A DNA stretch of 41,264 nucleotides from Flavobacteriales bacterium (GTDB taxonomy: Bacteria > Bacteroidota > Bacteroidia > Flavobacteriales_D > Sanyastnellaceae), in NCBI GenBank assembly GCA_030828175.1, contig JAURDB010000005.1:1-41264 (forward strand), read 5' to 3'. Shown here piece by piece: positions 32,852-40,134 of the stretch. The position numbers and the translations under genes are program-made. How positions within the stretch are numbered: position 1 is the first letter of the stretch; the number at the start of each line of letters is the position of its first letter. The notes beneath the pieces were generated by a model. That model worked only from the letters and a program-made list of their open reading frames with translations, made no database searches and was not told the DNA's origin.

Positions 32852-32867
32852 TCAATCTTGGTTGAAT

Positions 32868-32900
32868 CGAAAATATGCGCGCGGGGAAGGCTATGAACAA
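32868..32900 (-). promoter_or_regulatory. Candidate promoter of the giant gene
   Basis: On the minus strand a TTG (32898-32900) is followed after 22 nt by TATTTTCG (32868-32875). This differs at one position from the Bacteroidota -7 consensus TAnnTTTG, at a spacing within the usual range. The start codon lies 17 bp downstream, so the leader would be only about 10 nt. Confidence 0.5.
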
Positions 32901-33019
32901 TTGGCTGTGAATTACAAAAAACCTCGCTCTATTTGTGTCATGGTGAGGAAGAGCGATAAAGGATTATTGGGTGCTGGACTCATCTTTATGCTCTTTGGTT
33001 ATCTAAATAGGTGGTTTAG

Positions 33020-33043
33020 GGCACAAACAAATCAATTTGTGCC
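33020..33043. repeat. Perfect 8-bp inverted repeat
   Basis: The arms GGCACAAA and TTTGTGCC surround an 8-nt AT-rich loop. It lies about 170 bp upstream of the giant gene's start and about 320 bp upstream of ndk. It could be an operator or a hairpin. No T-tract follows on either strand. Confidence 0.4.
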
Positions 33044-33274
33044 AGGCGTTAATCATCGGGCGCGTATTGCTTGTTAGGCTTTAGTTATACAGGATATTAT
33101 GTCCGGTCGGGAATTTGTTTTGGCAGATTGGATGACTTCTGAAGGCGACGGGACGGATTTCCTTGTGAATCCGTGAGCTTGAGGGGGGGCACATTTCCGG
33201 GACAGCACACGCATGGGATTGACCCCATCGAAGGGCCTTCAATGGCGAGGAGAGGGAGGGCGTTGTTCCCTGCA

Positions 33275-33301
33275 TTGCTGTGGTAGAAAACTCTATTTTT
33301 G
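33275..33301 (+). promoter_or_regulatory. Candidate ndk promoter
   Basis: TATTTTTG (33294-33301) matches the Bacteroidota -7 consensus TAnnTTTG exactly and is followed by the frequently seen CACCC. A TTG at 33275-33277 lies 16 nt upstream, slightly closer than the usual spacing. The ndk start codon is 41 bp downstream. Confidence 0.55.
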
Positions 33302-33342
33302 CACCCGCGTTGAAAGAGTACGCTCAAAAAGAACACTGCCCC

Positions 33343-33762
33343 ATGGCGACCAACCGCACCTTTACCATGATCAAGCCGGATGCTACCGGCGCTGGCCACA
33401 CCGGCAAGATCATCGACCGCATCATCGAAGCAGGATTCACCATCAAGGCGATGAAGTGGACCCGGCTTTCTCTCGCAGACGCGCAGGCTTTCTATGCTGT
33501 ACACAGTGAGCGTCCCTTCTTTGGTGAGCTCACCGAGTACATGAGCAGCGGTCCCATTGTGGCCGCCATCCTCGAGAAGGACAACGCCGTGGCTGATTTC
33601 CGCACGCTGATCGGTGCTACCAATCCCGCCGAGGCTGCACCCGGAACCATTCGCGCTGACTTCGCCGAGAGCATTGCCGCCAACGCCGTGCATGGCAGCG
33701 ACAGCGACGAGAACGCTGCCATCGAAGGCAGCTTCTACTTCAGCGACCGCGAGCTCGCCTGA
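33343..33762 (+). CDS. ndk: Nucleoside diphosphate kinase
   Basis: This 139-residue protein transfers the gamma-phosphate between nucleoside di- and triphosphates through a phosphohistidine, balancing cytoplasmic NTP and dNTP pools. It begins [14 protein letters not shown], the normal start of the family with the TMIKPD strand. The catalytic histidine is H117 in NAVHGSDS, and the C-terminal FYF motif follows. The length equals the family norm. An in-frame ATG at 33280 would add 21 residues unlike the family, and its codons would overlap the candidate promoter, so the start at 33343 was chosen. The gene has its own promoter and is followed after 116 bp by icd on the same strand. Confidence 0.97.
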   Translation: MATNRTFTMIKPDATGAGHTGKIIDRIIEAGFTIKAMKWTRLSLADAQAFYAVHSERPFFGELTEYMSSGPIVAAILEKDNAVADFRTLIGATNPAEAAPGTIRADFAESIAANAVHGSDSDENAAIEGSFYFSDRELA

Positions 33763-33798
33763 TTGGGGGCGCACCCCATCGGTGTATTTAGGACACGA

Positions 33799-33831
33799 TT
33801 TGACCGGCCCTTCGGCTCGGCAGTACTTTCG
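33799..33831 (+). promoter_or_regulatory. Candidate icd promoter
   Basis: TTTG (33799-33802) and TACTTTCG (33824-33831) are separated by 21 nt. The -7 element has one mismatch from TAnnTTTG and is followed by CGCCCC. The icd ATG is 47 bp further downstream. This suggests icd can be transcribed independently of ndk. Confidence 0.55.
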
Positions 33832-33878
33832 CGCCCCGTCCGCTCTACACAAAGGGCAGGCACATACCTATATGAGAC

Positions 33879-35108
33879 ATGGAAAAGATCAAGGTCCACA
33901 ACCCGGTCGTCGAGCTCGATGGCGATGAGATGACCCGCATCATCTGGCAATTCATCAAGGACCGGCTCATTCTGCCGTATCTCGACATCGAGTTGCTCTA
34001 CTACGACCTCGGTATCGAGAAGCGCGACGAGACCGACGACCAGATTACCGTCGATGCCGCCGAGGCCATCAAGAAGCACAGCGTGGGCATCAAGTGTGCC
34101 ACGATCACGCCGGACGAGCAACGCGTGGAGGAGTTCGGGTTGAAGAAGATGTGGCGCTCTCCCAATGGAACGCTGCGCAACATCATCGGTGGCACGGTAT
34201 TCCGCGAGCCCATCATCATGAAGAACGTTCCGCGCCTGGTGCCGGGATGGACGCAGCCGATCTGCATCGGGCGTCACGCGTTCGGCGATCAGTACAAGGC
34301 GACCGATGCCGTGATCAAAGGCAAGGGCAAGCTGACCATGACCTTCATCCCGGAAGGAGGAGGGGAGCCGACCGAATGGGAGGTCTACAACTTCGAGGGC
34401 GATGGCGGTGTGGCCATGAGCATGTACAACACCGACGAGAGCATTTACGGCTTTGCGCGCAGCTGCATGAACCAGGCACTCGCCAAGGGATGGCCCTTGT
34501 ATCTCTCCACGAAGAACACCATCCTGAAGGCCTACGACGGCCGGTTCAAGGACATCTTCCAGGAGGTGTTCGACAACGAATTCAAGGCGCAGTTCGAGGC
34601 GGCCGGCATCACCTATGAGCACCGCTTGATCGACGACATGGTCGCGGCGGCCATGAAGTGGAACGGCGGATTCGTCTGGGCGTGCAAGAACTACGACGGA
34701 GACGTGCAGTCCGATACGGTGGCCCAGGGCTTCGGTTCACTCGGACTGATGACTTCCACACTGGTGACGCCCGATGGAAAGACCATGGAGGCTGAGGCAG
34801 CCCACGGAACGGTGACCCGTCACTACCGCCAGCACCAGCAGGGAAAGAAGACGTCCACCAATCCCATTGCGAGCATCTTCGCCTGGACCCGTGGACTCGA
34901 CTTCCGGGGCAAGCTCGACGGCAATGACGCCCTGCGCACTTTTGCCCAAACCTTGGAGCAGGTGTGCATCGACGTGGTAGAGAGCGGTCGCATGACCAAG
35001 GACCTGGCGTTGCTGATTCACGGCAAGGACATGACCGACGACCATTGGCTGACCACCGAGGAGTTCCTCGATGCCATTGATGGCGACCTCAAAGCCCGCA
35101 TGGCCTGA
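33879..35108 (+). CDS. icd: NADP-dependent isocitrate dehydrogenase, eukaryotic type
   Basis: The 409-residue enzyme oxidatively decarboxylates isocitrate to 2-oxoglutarate with NADP+ in the TCA cycle. The sequence follows the homodimeric eukaryotic-type (subfamily II) pattern rather than the E. coli Icd pattern. It has [14 protein letters not shown] at residues 10-23 and the substrate loop SPNGTLRN at 94-101. R109 and GRHAFGDQY (R132, the same number as the mutational hotspot of human IDH1) contribute to isocitrate binding. The C-terminal NADP-contact region [15 protein letters not shown] lies near residue 310. Length and start agree with the family. It ends just before a shared terminator and converges with the Hpt gene. 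Confidence 0.96.
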   Translation: MEKIKVHNPVVELDGDEMTRIIWQFIKDRLILPYLDIELLYYDLGIEKRDETDDQITVDAAEAIKKHSVGIKCATITPDEQRVEEFGLKKMWRSPNGTLRNIIGGTVFREPIIMKNVPRLVPGWTQPICIGRHAFGDQYKATDAVIKGKGKLTMTFIPEGGGEPTEWEVYNFEGDGGVAMSMYNTDESIYGFARSCMNQALAKGWPLYLSTKNTILKAYDGRFKDIFQEVFDNEFKAQFEAAGITYEHRLIDDMVAAAMKWNGGFVWACKNYDGDVQSDTVAQGFGSLGLMTSTLVTPDGKTMEAEAAHGTVTRHYRQHQQGKKTSTNPIASIFAWTRGLDFRGKLDGNDALRTFAQTLEQVCIDVVESGRMTKDLALLIHGKDMTDDHWLTTEEFLDAIDGDLKARMA

Positions 35109-35135
35109 GGGGTTGTTCCGTCAGCAAATCAAACG

Positions 35136-35159
35136 AAAGGGGGCTTCGGCCCCCTTTTT
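35136..35159. terminator. Bidirectional intrinsic terminator with UUCG loop
   Basis: A 9-bp stem (35136-35144 and 35149-35157) closes on a TTCG tetraloop. It is flanked by A residues on the left and a T-run on the right, so it can end transcription from icd on the plus strand. The A-run gives some U-tract on the minus strand as well. It overlaps the stop codon of the convergent Hpt gene. Confidence 0.9.
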
Positions 35160-35481
35160 ATTTCAGCCCTTCCAAAGCGGAAATGAGGTCCTTTAACTCG
35201 TCATCGATTCCGGGCCACTCCGCCGTCAGGTTGTCTGAATTCAAAGCCATCATCCGGGCTTCCAGTGTGACGGTGCCCCATTGTTTCAGAGAGGGGCCCA
35301 TTGCATGGCGAACTTCGGAAACCACATCCATCTCGCCCGACTCGATTGCCGTGCGCAACCGATCCAAACCTTGCGAGAAGGTCCTCACATTGACCTCTTT
35401 GAAGGCCAGCCATTCTGTGCGATCGTCACCGAATATGGCGCGGAAGTAGTCAGGGGAGAATTCAGTTTTGACGCTGCTCAT
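35158..35481 (-). CDS. Single-domain histidine phosphotransfer (Hpt) protein
   Basis: This 107-residue cytoplasmic protein is predicted to carry phosphate between a receiver domain and a response regulator. It is all-helical in appearance. The probable phosphorylated residue is H59 in RHAMGPSLKQWG, which corresponds to the HxxKxxxxxxG motif of Hpt domains, with the usual lysine shifted or replaced. The start codon lies inside the end of the hybrid kinase gene (20-bp overlap), implying translational coupling and a shared relay. It is the last gene of the operon, and its stop codon overlaps the terminator. Confidence 0.75.
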   Translation of the reverse strand: MSSVKTEFSPDYFRAIFGDDRTEWLAFKEVNVRTFSQGLDRLRTAIESGEMDVVSEVRHAMGPSLKQWGTVTLEARMMALNSDNLTAEWPGIDDELKDLISALEGLK

Positions 35482-38119
35482 GAAGATGACTGTGTAAAAA
35501 GACCTCGAGTTCGTCTGGGGTCAAGGGCTTGGTCAGTACCCCTGCGAAGCCCATTTCGATGAAGCGTTCCCGGCTCTCGGTGCCTGCATGTGCCGTAAAT
35601 GCATGGATGGGCGTCGAAGCATTGAGGTGTCCGTTCTCGCGGAGTTTCTTCAGCGTTTCAATCCCGTCCATCTCCGGCATTTGGATGTCCATCAGGATCA
35701 GGTCGAAAGCTTGTGATGCGCACAAATCGATGGCTTCCTGGCCCGATGACGCGATGGTCAGGTCTACGTTCCACGGTCGACACATGGCCTTCATCACCAT
35801 TTGGTTGGGCAGCATGTCTTCGACGTACAACATGCGGATGACCGCCCATTCACTCGGGTGGTTCCCCTCCATTTCTTCAGCTTCAAGGTTGCTTTGCTCC
35901 AAGGGGAATGAAATGTTGAACCGGAATGTGGTGCCTTCGCCCAGGGTGCTCTCCATCTCCAGGTTGCTGCCCATGAGGTGGAGCAATTTGTTGACGATGC
36001 CGAGCCCAAGCCCGGTTCCGCCAAATTTTCTGGCGATGCCCGAATGGGCCTGCTCAAATGCACCCAATACCTTTTTCTGGTCATCTTGAGAGATGCCGAT
36101 GCCGGTGTCCGACACCTCCCATTCCATGGCAAATCGCTCACCGATCTGTTGCCCCGATACTTTCAGCCGGACTTCTCCCTTTTCGGTGAATTTGAATGCG
36201 TTCGAAAGGAGGTTCTGTAGGATTTGGTTCAAACGGACGCGGTCGGCAAGGACGGTAATGCCTGCGCACCCTTCCACGGACTTTACAAAGGCCACTTCTT
36301 CGGTCTTCGTTCCCGTTTCCAGGCGCTTCAGACTGTGCGTGAACTGCTCCATGTTCAAGGGCTCCTGTGTCAGTTCGAGTCGTTGGGCACTGGCCTTGGA
36401 AAAGTCGAGGATGTCGTTCACCAGTCCGAGCAGGTGGCGGGAACTGGTTCGAATGTTGTCTGCGAATTCTTCGTGTTCGTCCGAGCGGGATTGCTCATTC
36501 AGCAATTCGGCCAGTACGATGATGCTGTGCAAGGGCGTGCGGATTTCGTGGCTGATGGTCGCGAGGAATTCGTCCTTGGCGCTGAGGGCATTTTCGAGTT
36601 TTTCTTGAATGACCTTGAGTTGGGAAATGTCAAATCCGTATGTGAGCAAATACGATGTGGGCTGCTCTTTCCCCACGGAAATCAGGTATCTACCGATGAG
36701 GTAATGCACAGTCTTGCCGCCTCGCTCCAAGGTGTTTTCGACGGGGGCCACTTTTTCCCCATTCCACACGGCACGGTCCATGGCCATGGACGCATCCACC
36801 CAATAGGTGTCAAAGACTTCGCACTCTTGCTTTCCGATCATGTTCGATCGGTCCTGATCCAAGGTCTGCAAGGCCTGGTCGTTGACGAAGGTGTACCGCA
36901 GGTCTTTGTCTTTTAGGCTGATCAGCATGGGCAGACCGTTGAGGAGCTCTGAATTGAGCTCGCGCTGCCGCTCCAGGTCCTCGCTCATCTGCTTGGATTC
37001 CGTGATGTCCCGGATAAAACTGGAGAAAACCTCTTCGTTGCCTATCTGCACTGAAGTGATGTACAATTCGATGTCGAACTCTTCGCCGTCCCTTCGCAGC
37101 GCCCTGGTCTGGAAGAGCTTGTTCAGGACCGGTCCATGTCCGGTTGCGTGATAGTGCGCCATTCCCTTCTCATGTCCATCGCGGTGGACTTGGGGTATGA
37201 TGAGCTTGCTCAGGGTTTGACCCAAAGCCTCTTCACGGCTCCAGCCGAAGATTTCCTCGGCTCTGTTGTTCCATTCCACGATGCGGCTTTTGCCATCGGC
37301 GATGACCATGGCATCGAGGGCGCTTTCGATGATGCTTCCAAAGAGGTTTCGGCTGTCCTGTAGCTCGTCCAATGTTTTTCTGAGGTCCTTGGTCTGTCGT
37401 TGGATCTCGTTTTCCATTCCTCGCGTCAGGGCATCATTGGCCTGTCGTTGCTCCAGCAAGCCACTGCGGAGGCGTTCGAGGGCGAGACTCAATGAGTGCA
37501 ACTCCCAGATGCTGGCGTTTCCTTCTACCGGGGTGGCCAGGTCACCACTGCGGATGTTTTCGGCGACTTCCCTTACTGCCCTCAGGGGTCGGGACACACG
37601 CCTGGCCAAAAAGAAGTACAGGGTGATGACGGCAAGAACAATGAGGCCCATGCCCACTTGCAGGGGGAAATTCAGACGTGACAGTTCACGCTCGAGATAT
37701 TGCTCTGAACCGTGGATGATGACGCGTCCTTTGAACAGTCCTCCTTCGAATGGGGCGCTGACGAGCAGTGGACTCCCCTCTGTGCGGCGGACATCGGCCA
37801 AGGTCACATTGGGAGGATTGGATGCCACCAGTGACTCGGTACCTCCGGATTCCAGCACCAAAGCGGCAAAATCCAAGCTCGGCCTTTTGCTGATGTTGCC
37901 AAAAATTTCGCTGAGCCGGGACCAGTCATCGTATTTGCCGGCCACGCTGATGTTGATGGCCATGGACTTCACCAATTCCTCCAATTCAGCGGATTGAAAC
38001 TCCCTCAACGTCAATGCCTGCTGGCGCGGAATGTAGACCCCGACCAGTACAAGCAATGAAGCGGCCATCAATCCGAATGGCCCCCATATGCGGGCAATGA
38101 GAGAGTTGAGGAATTTCAT
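35462..38119 (-). CDS. Hybrid sensor histidine kinase (HAMP, two PAS, receiver)
   Basis: This 885-residue inner-membrane kinase probably senses a periplasmic signal. Order of parts: TM1 about 13-30; periplasmic loop about 31-150; TM2 about 153-171; HAMP about 172-225; coiled coil to about 255; PAS1 about 258-378; PAS2 about 390-505; HisKA with phospho-acceptor H524 in ATISHEIRTPL; ATPase domain with N640, DTGIG (671-675) and GTGLGLG (701-707); receiver about 762-880 with acidic D768, phospho-acceptor D811, T843 and K864. All catalytic residues are present. The phosphate route would be H524 to D811 to H59 of the adjacent Hpt protein. It overlaps the upstream gene by 4 bp (ATGA). No response regulator with an output domain lies in the window. 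Confidence 0.93.
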   Translation of the reverse strand: MKFLNSLIARIWGPFGLMAASLLVLVGVYIPRQQALTLREFQSAELEELVKSMAINISVAGKYDDWSRLSEIFGNISKRPSLDFAALVLESGGTESLVASNPPNVTLADVRRTEGSPLLVSAPFEGGLFKGRVIIHGSEQYLERELSRLNFPLQVGMGLIVLAVITLYFFLARRVSRPLRAVREVAENIRSGDLATPVEGNASIWELHSLSLALERLRSGLLEQRQANDALTRGMENEIQRQTKDLRKTLDELQDSRNLFGSIIESALDAMVIADGKSRIVEWNNRAEEIFGWSREEALGQTLSKLIIPQVHRDGHEKGMAHYHATGHGPVLNKLFQTRALRRDGEEFDIELYITSVQIGNEEVFSSFIRDITESKQMSEDLERQRELNSELLNGLPMLISLKDKDLRYTFVNDQALQTLDQDRSNMIGKQECEVFDTYWVDASMAMDRAVWNGEKVAPVENTLERGGKTVHYLIGRYLISVGKEQPTSYLLTYGFDISQLKVIQEKLENALSAKDEFLATISHEIRTPLHSIIVLAELLNEQSRSDEHEEFADNIRTSSRHLLGLVNDILDFSKASAQRLELTQEPLNMEQFTHSLKRLETGTKTEEVAFVKSVEGCAGITVLADRVRLNQILQNLLSNAFKFTEKGEVRLKVSGQQIGERFAMEWEVSDTGIGISQDDQKKVLGAFEQAHSGIARKFGGTGLGLGIVNKLLHLMGSNLEMESTLGEGTTFRFNISFPLEQSNLEAEEMEGNHPSEWAVIRMLYVEDMLPNQMVMKAMCRPWNVDLTIASSGQEAIDLCASQAFDLILMDIQMPEMDGIETLKKLRENGHLNASTPIHAFTAHAGTESRERFIEMGFAGVLTKPLTPDELEVFLHSHLHEQRQN

Positions 38120-38523
38120 TGCAGCGACACCACCAACTCTTCTGGAGGTTTGGCTTCAAACAACAAGCCGATGGCGCCATCGTGGTTCTGCACATAATCG
38201 ATGACAGCCTGCTCTGTGCTGAGAAAGACGGGGGCATTGGTACGGCCTTGGAAAACCAGGGAGAGCCAATGCTTCTGATAATCGAATGCATCAGCATTGA
38301 GGGCCCATTCTGCGGTTTTCGCGAAGCCTTCTGAATGGCTCGATGTCAAGACCACGGTCACGGGGTTACCGTTGTTCCAGATGGAACGGTTGCCCAGAAA
38401 CACTTCTTTGAGCTGTTTGGACGTGAGGGGTTTCGCGTCCAGTCCTTTCCCGATGGGGATGCCTTCCTGTCCCCACAGGAAGGGTCCGCCCGCCAAAAGG
38501 AGGAAGAGTAAAATCTGTCTCAT
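38116..38523 (-). CDS. Small periplasmic phosphate-binding-protein-like protein
   Basis: This 135-residue exported protein has a signal peptide (residues 1-18, MRQILLFLLLAGGPFLWG). Its mature part resembles one portion of PstS-like binding proteins: LTSKQLKEVFLGNRSIWNNG, then TSSHSEGF, YQKHWLSLVFQG, STEQAVIDYV and HDGAIGLL. These are landmarks of the PBP-like fold that surround the ligand cleft. It is far shorter than a full transport protein (about 250-350 residues), and no ABC permease or ATPase genes are nearby. The start at 38523 was preferred over one 45 bp upstream because it gives a proper signal peptide and does not overlap the porin gene. The position directly before the kinase gene suggests it presents a ligand to the sensor. 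The ligand identity (phosphate or another anion) is inference. Confidence 0.75.
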   Translation of the reverse strand: MRQILLFLLLAGGPFLWGQEGIPIGKGLDAKPLTSKQLKEVFLGNRSIWNNGNPVTVVLTSSHSEGFAKTAEWALNADAFDYQKHWLSLVFQGRTNAPVFLSTEQAVIDYVQNHDGAIGLLFEAKPPEELVVSLQ

Positions 38524-38528
38524 GGCGA

Positions 38529-39668
38529 TCAATAAAGACAGTAAGCAACGCGGACCTTCAGCTCCCATTTGTCGTCCTTGGGGATCTCAAACCCTTCATT
38601 GCCGGTGTATCGTTCCACCTGCGCCCGAATGTTGACCAAGGGGCTGAATTCCCGGGCCCATCCCACCCCAAACTTCATCAGCTGGTTGGATTTGATGTGC
38701 AGGTCCCTTTCTTCAAAGTCGGTCAAGTCCACCAGGCCATAGATCTGGTCCCGCTTTTTCTTGCCGATGGTCTTTCCGGCAAAAAGGAAAAAGGTGTAGT
38801 TGTTGGAAGTTCCCAAGGAATCGAGTCCACCCACCAATTCCGGGTCATTGGAATCACTGAGGCCACTGCGGTTCCAGCTTGTTTCCAGCAAGGTCTCCCA
38901 TTTGCTGGATTTCCGATAAAGGCTGAAGCAGTAGAGTTCAAAATCCAGGTCGACCGGATACCAATTGGGGCTTCCCATCATGTAGTGGAAGGTGCTCGAA
39001 TGGCCGGAATGAGCCCCCACTGAGTTTGCGGCAATCTGATCGCGGTAGGCGCTGATGCCAATGCGCATGCGCTCCTCGGGCTTGATGTGAACCGCTGCCG
39101 TGAAGGACTTCTGCAACGAACCGTCCGAAACATCGTTTGAGCTCATCCCGTTTCCGACTACCAGGTCGTATCCGAAGTTGAGCGCACCGATGTTCTGGCC
39201 TTGCAAACGCAGGCCCAAGGTGTGGATGGGAACCACGCTTCCGAAGGACCGCGGTCGGTCGATTGTGGGGAAGAAGAGGCGGCCGTGGTGGTAGACGTCG
39301 TTCCAGTAATTCACCGGGGAATGCATCTTTCCAATGATCACGGAGAACCACTCACGGTGCTGGAATTTCAAACGGGCGCGTTCGATGCTCACCTTGAAGT
39401 CGGTCATGCCGTGACCTGCTACGTTCAATGGCGCCACAACCGTTTCGCTGAGAAACGAAATGCGCGGGGTGATTTTGCTCTGGACGAAGAAATCGTGCTC
39501 GCCCAGACTGAAATCGCTGAAGCGTTCATTGTTTTCTTGTTCTACCGCGCTCGTGACATGCCCGAAAATCTGGAACTGTGTCGTCGGATCTTGGGCCGAA
39601 GTGCAAAGCCCAGTCCACATCAAGCACAAAGCCAAACCAAATCGGAGTGGGTGAGTGGGTGTCAACAT
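38529..39668 (-). CDS. Outer-membrane porin-like beta-barrel protein
   Basis: The protein has 379 residues from the chosen start (MLTPTHPLRFGLALCLMW, signal peptide ending about TSAQD). The body shows many amphipathic beta-strand segments rich in Tyr, Trp and Phe (for example RLKFQHREWFSVIIGK, NIGALNFGYDLVVGNG). It ends in KVRVAYCLY, with the aromatic terminal residue typical of outer-membrane barrels. Length and texture fit a porin of the phosphate-selective porin O/P-like or related group, but specificity cannot be read. An upstream in-frame ATG at 39704 would place charged residues before the signal peptide and absorb a promoter-like TATTTTAG, so it was rejected. It lies 5 bp upstream of the PBP-like gene and is the first gene of the operon. 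Confidence 0.75.
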   Translation of the reverse strand: MLTPTHPLRFGLALCLMWTGLCTSAQDPTTQFQIFGHVTSAVEQENNERFSDFSLGEHDFFVQSKITPRISFLSETVVAPLNVAGHGMTDFKVSIERARLKFQHREWFSVIIGKMHSPVNYWNDVYHHGRLFFPTIDRPRSFGSVVPIHTLGLRLQGQNIGALNFGYDLVVGNGMSSNDVSDGSLQKSFTAAVHIKPEERMRIGISAYRDQIAANSVGAHSGHSSTFHYMMGSPNWYPVDLDFELYCFSLYRKSSKWETLLETSWNRSGLSDSNDPELVGGLDSLGTSNNYTFFLFAGKTIGKKKRDQIYGLVDLTDFEERDLHIKSNQLMKFGVGWAREFSPLVNIRAQVERYTGNEGFEIPKDDKWELKVRVAYCLY

Positions 39669-39803
39669 GCCACTAAAATACAAGGGGCGTCTTGTGGGAA
39701 TCATCTTGTCTTTGCGGATTTACCAAGTGCTGACCATTGTCATCGCTGGTGGGTGATTTCCGTCATGTCAGACCTGTACGGCAGTCGGTACTTTCAGGTT
39801 ACC

Positions 39804-40043
39804 ATGCACCCGCGAAGGACCAGGAGACCATCCTCCGTCTTTATTCTGTCTGTTTTCATCGCCGCCGCGGTGGCAACGGGCGTTTTTCGTTTGGCCTTGT
39901 GGGGGCTCATGCAAGGGGGGTGGCTTCGGCCTGAGGACACTCCCGGAAGGCCGGCCTTTTTGGGCTTTTACCTTTTTTTCGTCGCTGTAATCTGGTTGGG
40001 GGAACACCCGTTTCGACGCCGGTTCACCTCCACGGATGCTTGA
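39804..40043 (+). CDS. Small two-helix membrane protein, unknown function
   Basis: This 79-residue protein has a basic N-terminus (MHPRRTRRPS), a first transmembrane helix about 11-33, a short Gly/Pro/Asp loop (GGWLRPEDTPGRP), a second helix about 50-66, and a basic tail (HPFRRRF). By the positive-inside rule both ends would be cytoplasmic. The frame is open further upstream, but this ATG is the first that begins a protein-like sequence. TACTTTCA at 39789-39796 is a weak match to TAnnTTTG and would give an almost leaderless transcript. It is divergent from the porin operon. I do not recognise the family. Confidence 0.6.
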   Translation: MHPRRTRRPSSVFILSVFIAAAVATGVFRLALWGLMQGGWLRPEDTPGRPAFLGFYLFFVAVIWLGEHPFRRRFTSTDA

Positions 40044-40134
40044 CTTCTTCGCCCGCCCTCTCCGCAGGCGCCGGTCCCCACGCGGCTTCCCACGCTGCCT
40101 TCCACGTTGCTCGTCGGCGTTCAGTCTGCCGCGT

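Larger units (their letters stand above)
32852..33342. other. Divergent intergenic region between giant gene and ndk
   Basis: This 491-bp stretch contains no convincing gene. It holds promoters in both directions and three short inverted repeats: 33020-33043 (8-bp perfect arms GGCACAAA/TTTGTGCC, 8-nt loop), 33153-33174 (7-bp perfect arms ACGGATT/AATCCGT) and 33225-33245 (CCAT..GAAGG/CCTTC..ATGG). The left half is visibly more AT-rich than the flanking genes. Confidence 0.6.

Noticed and set aside
33280-33342. In-frame upstream start for ndk
   Set aside because: It would add 21 residues not found in the family and would translate the promoter's TATTTTTG element.
33097-33852. Minus-strand frame of 251 codons across ndk
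   Set aside because: It is antisense to ndk, which is certain, and extends into the intergenic region with no recognisable content.
34094-34618. Plus-strand frame of 174 codons inside icd
   Set aside because: It is an out-of-frame shadow of the well-conserved isocitrate dehydrogenase.
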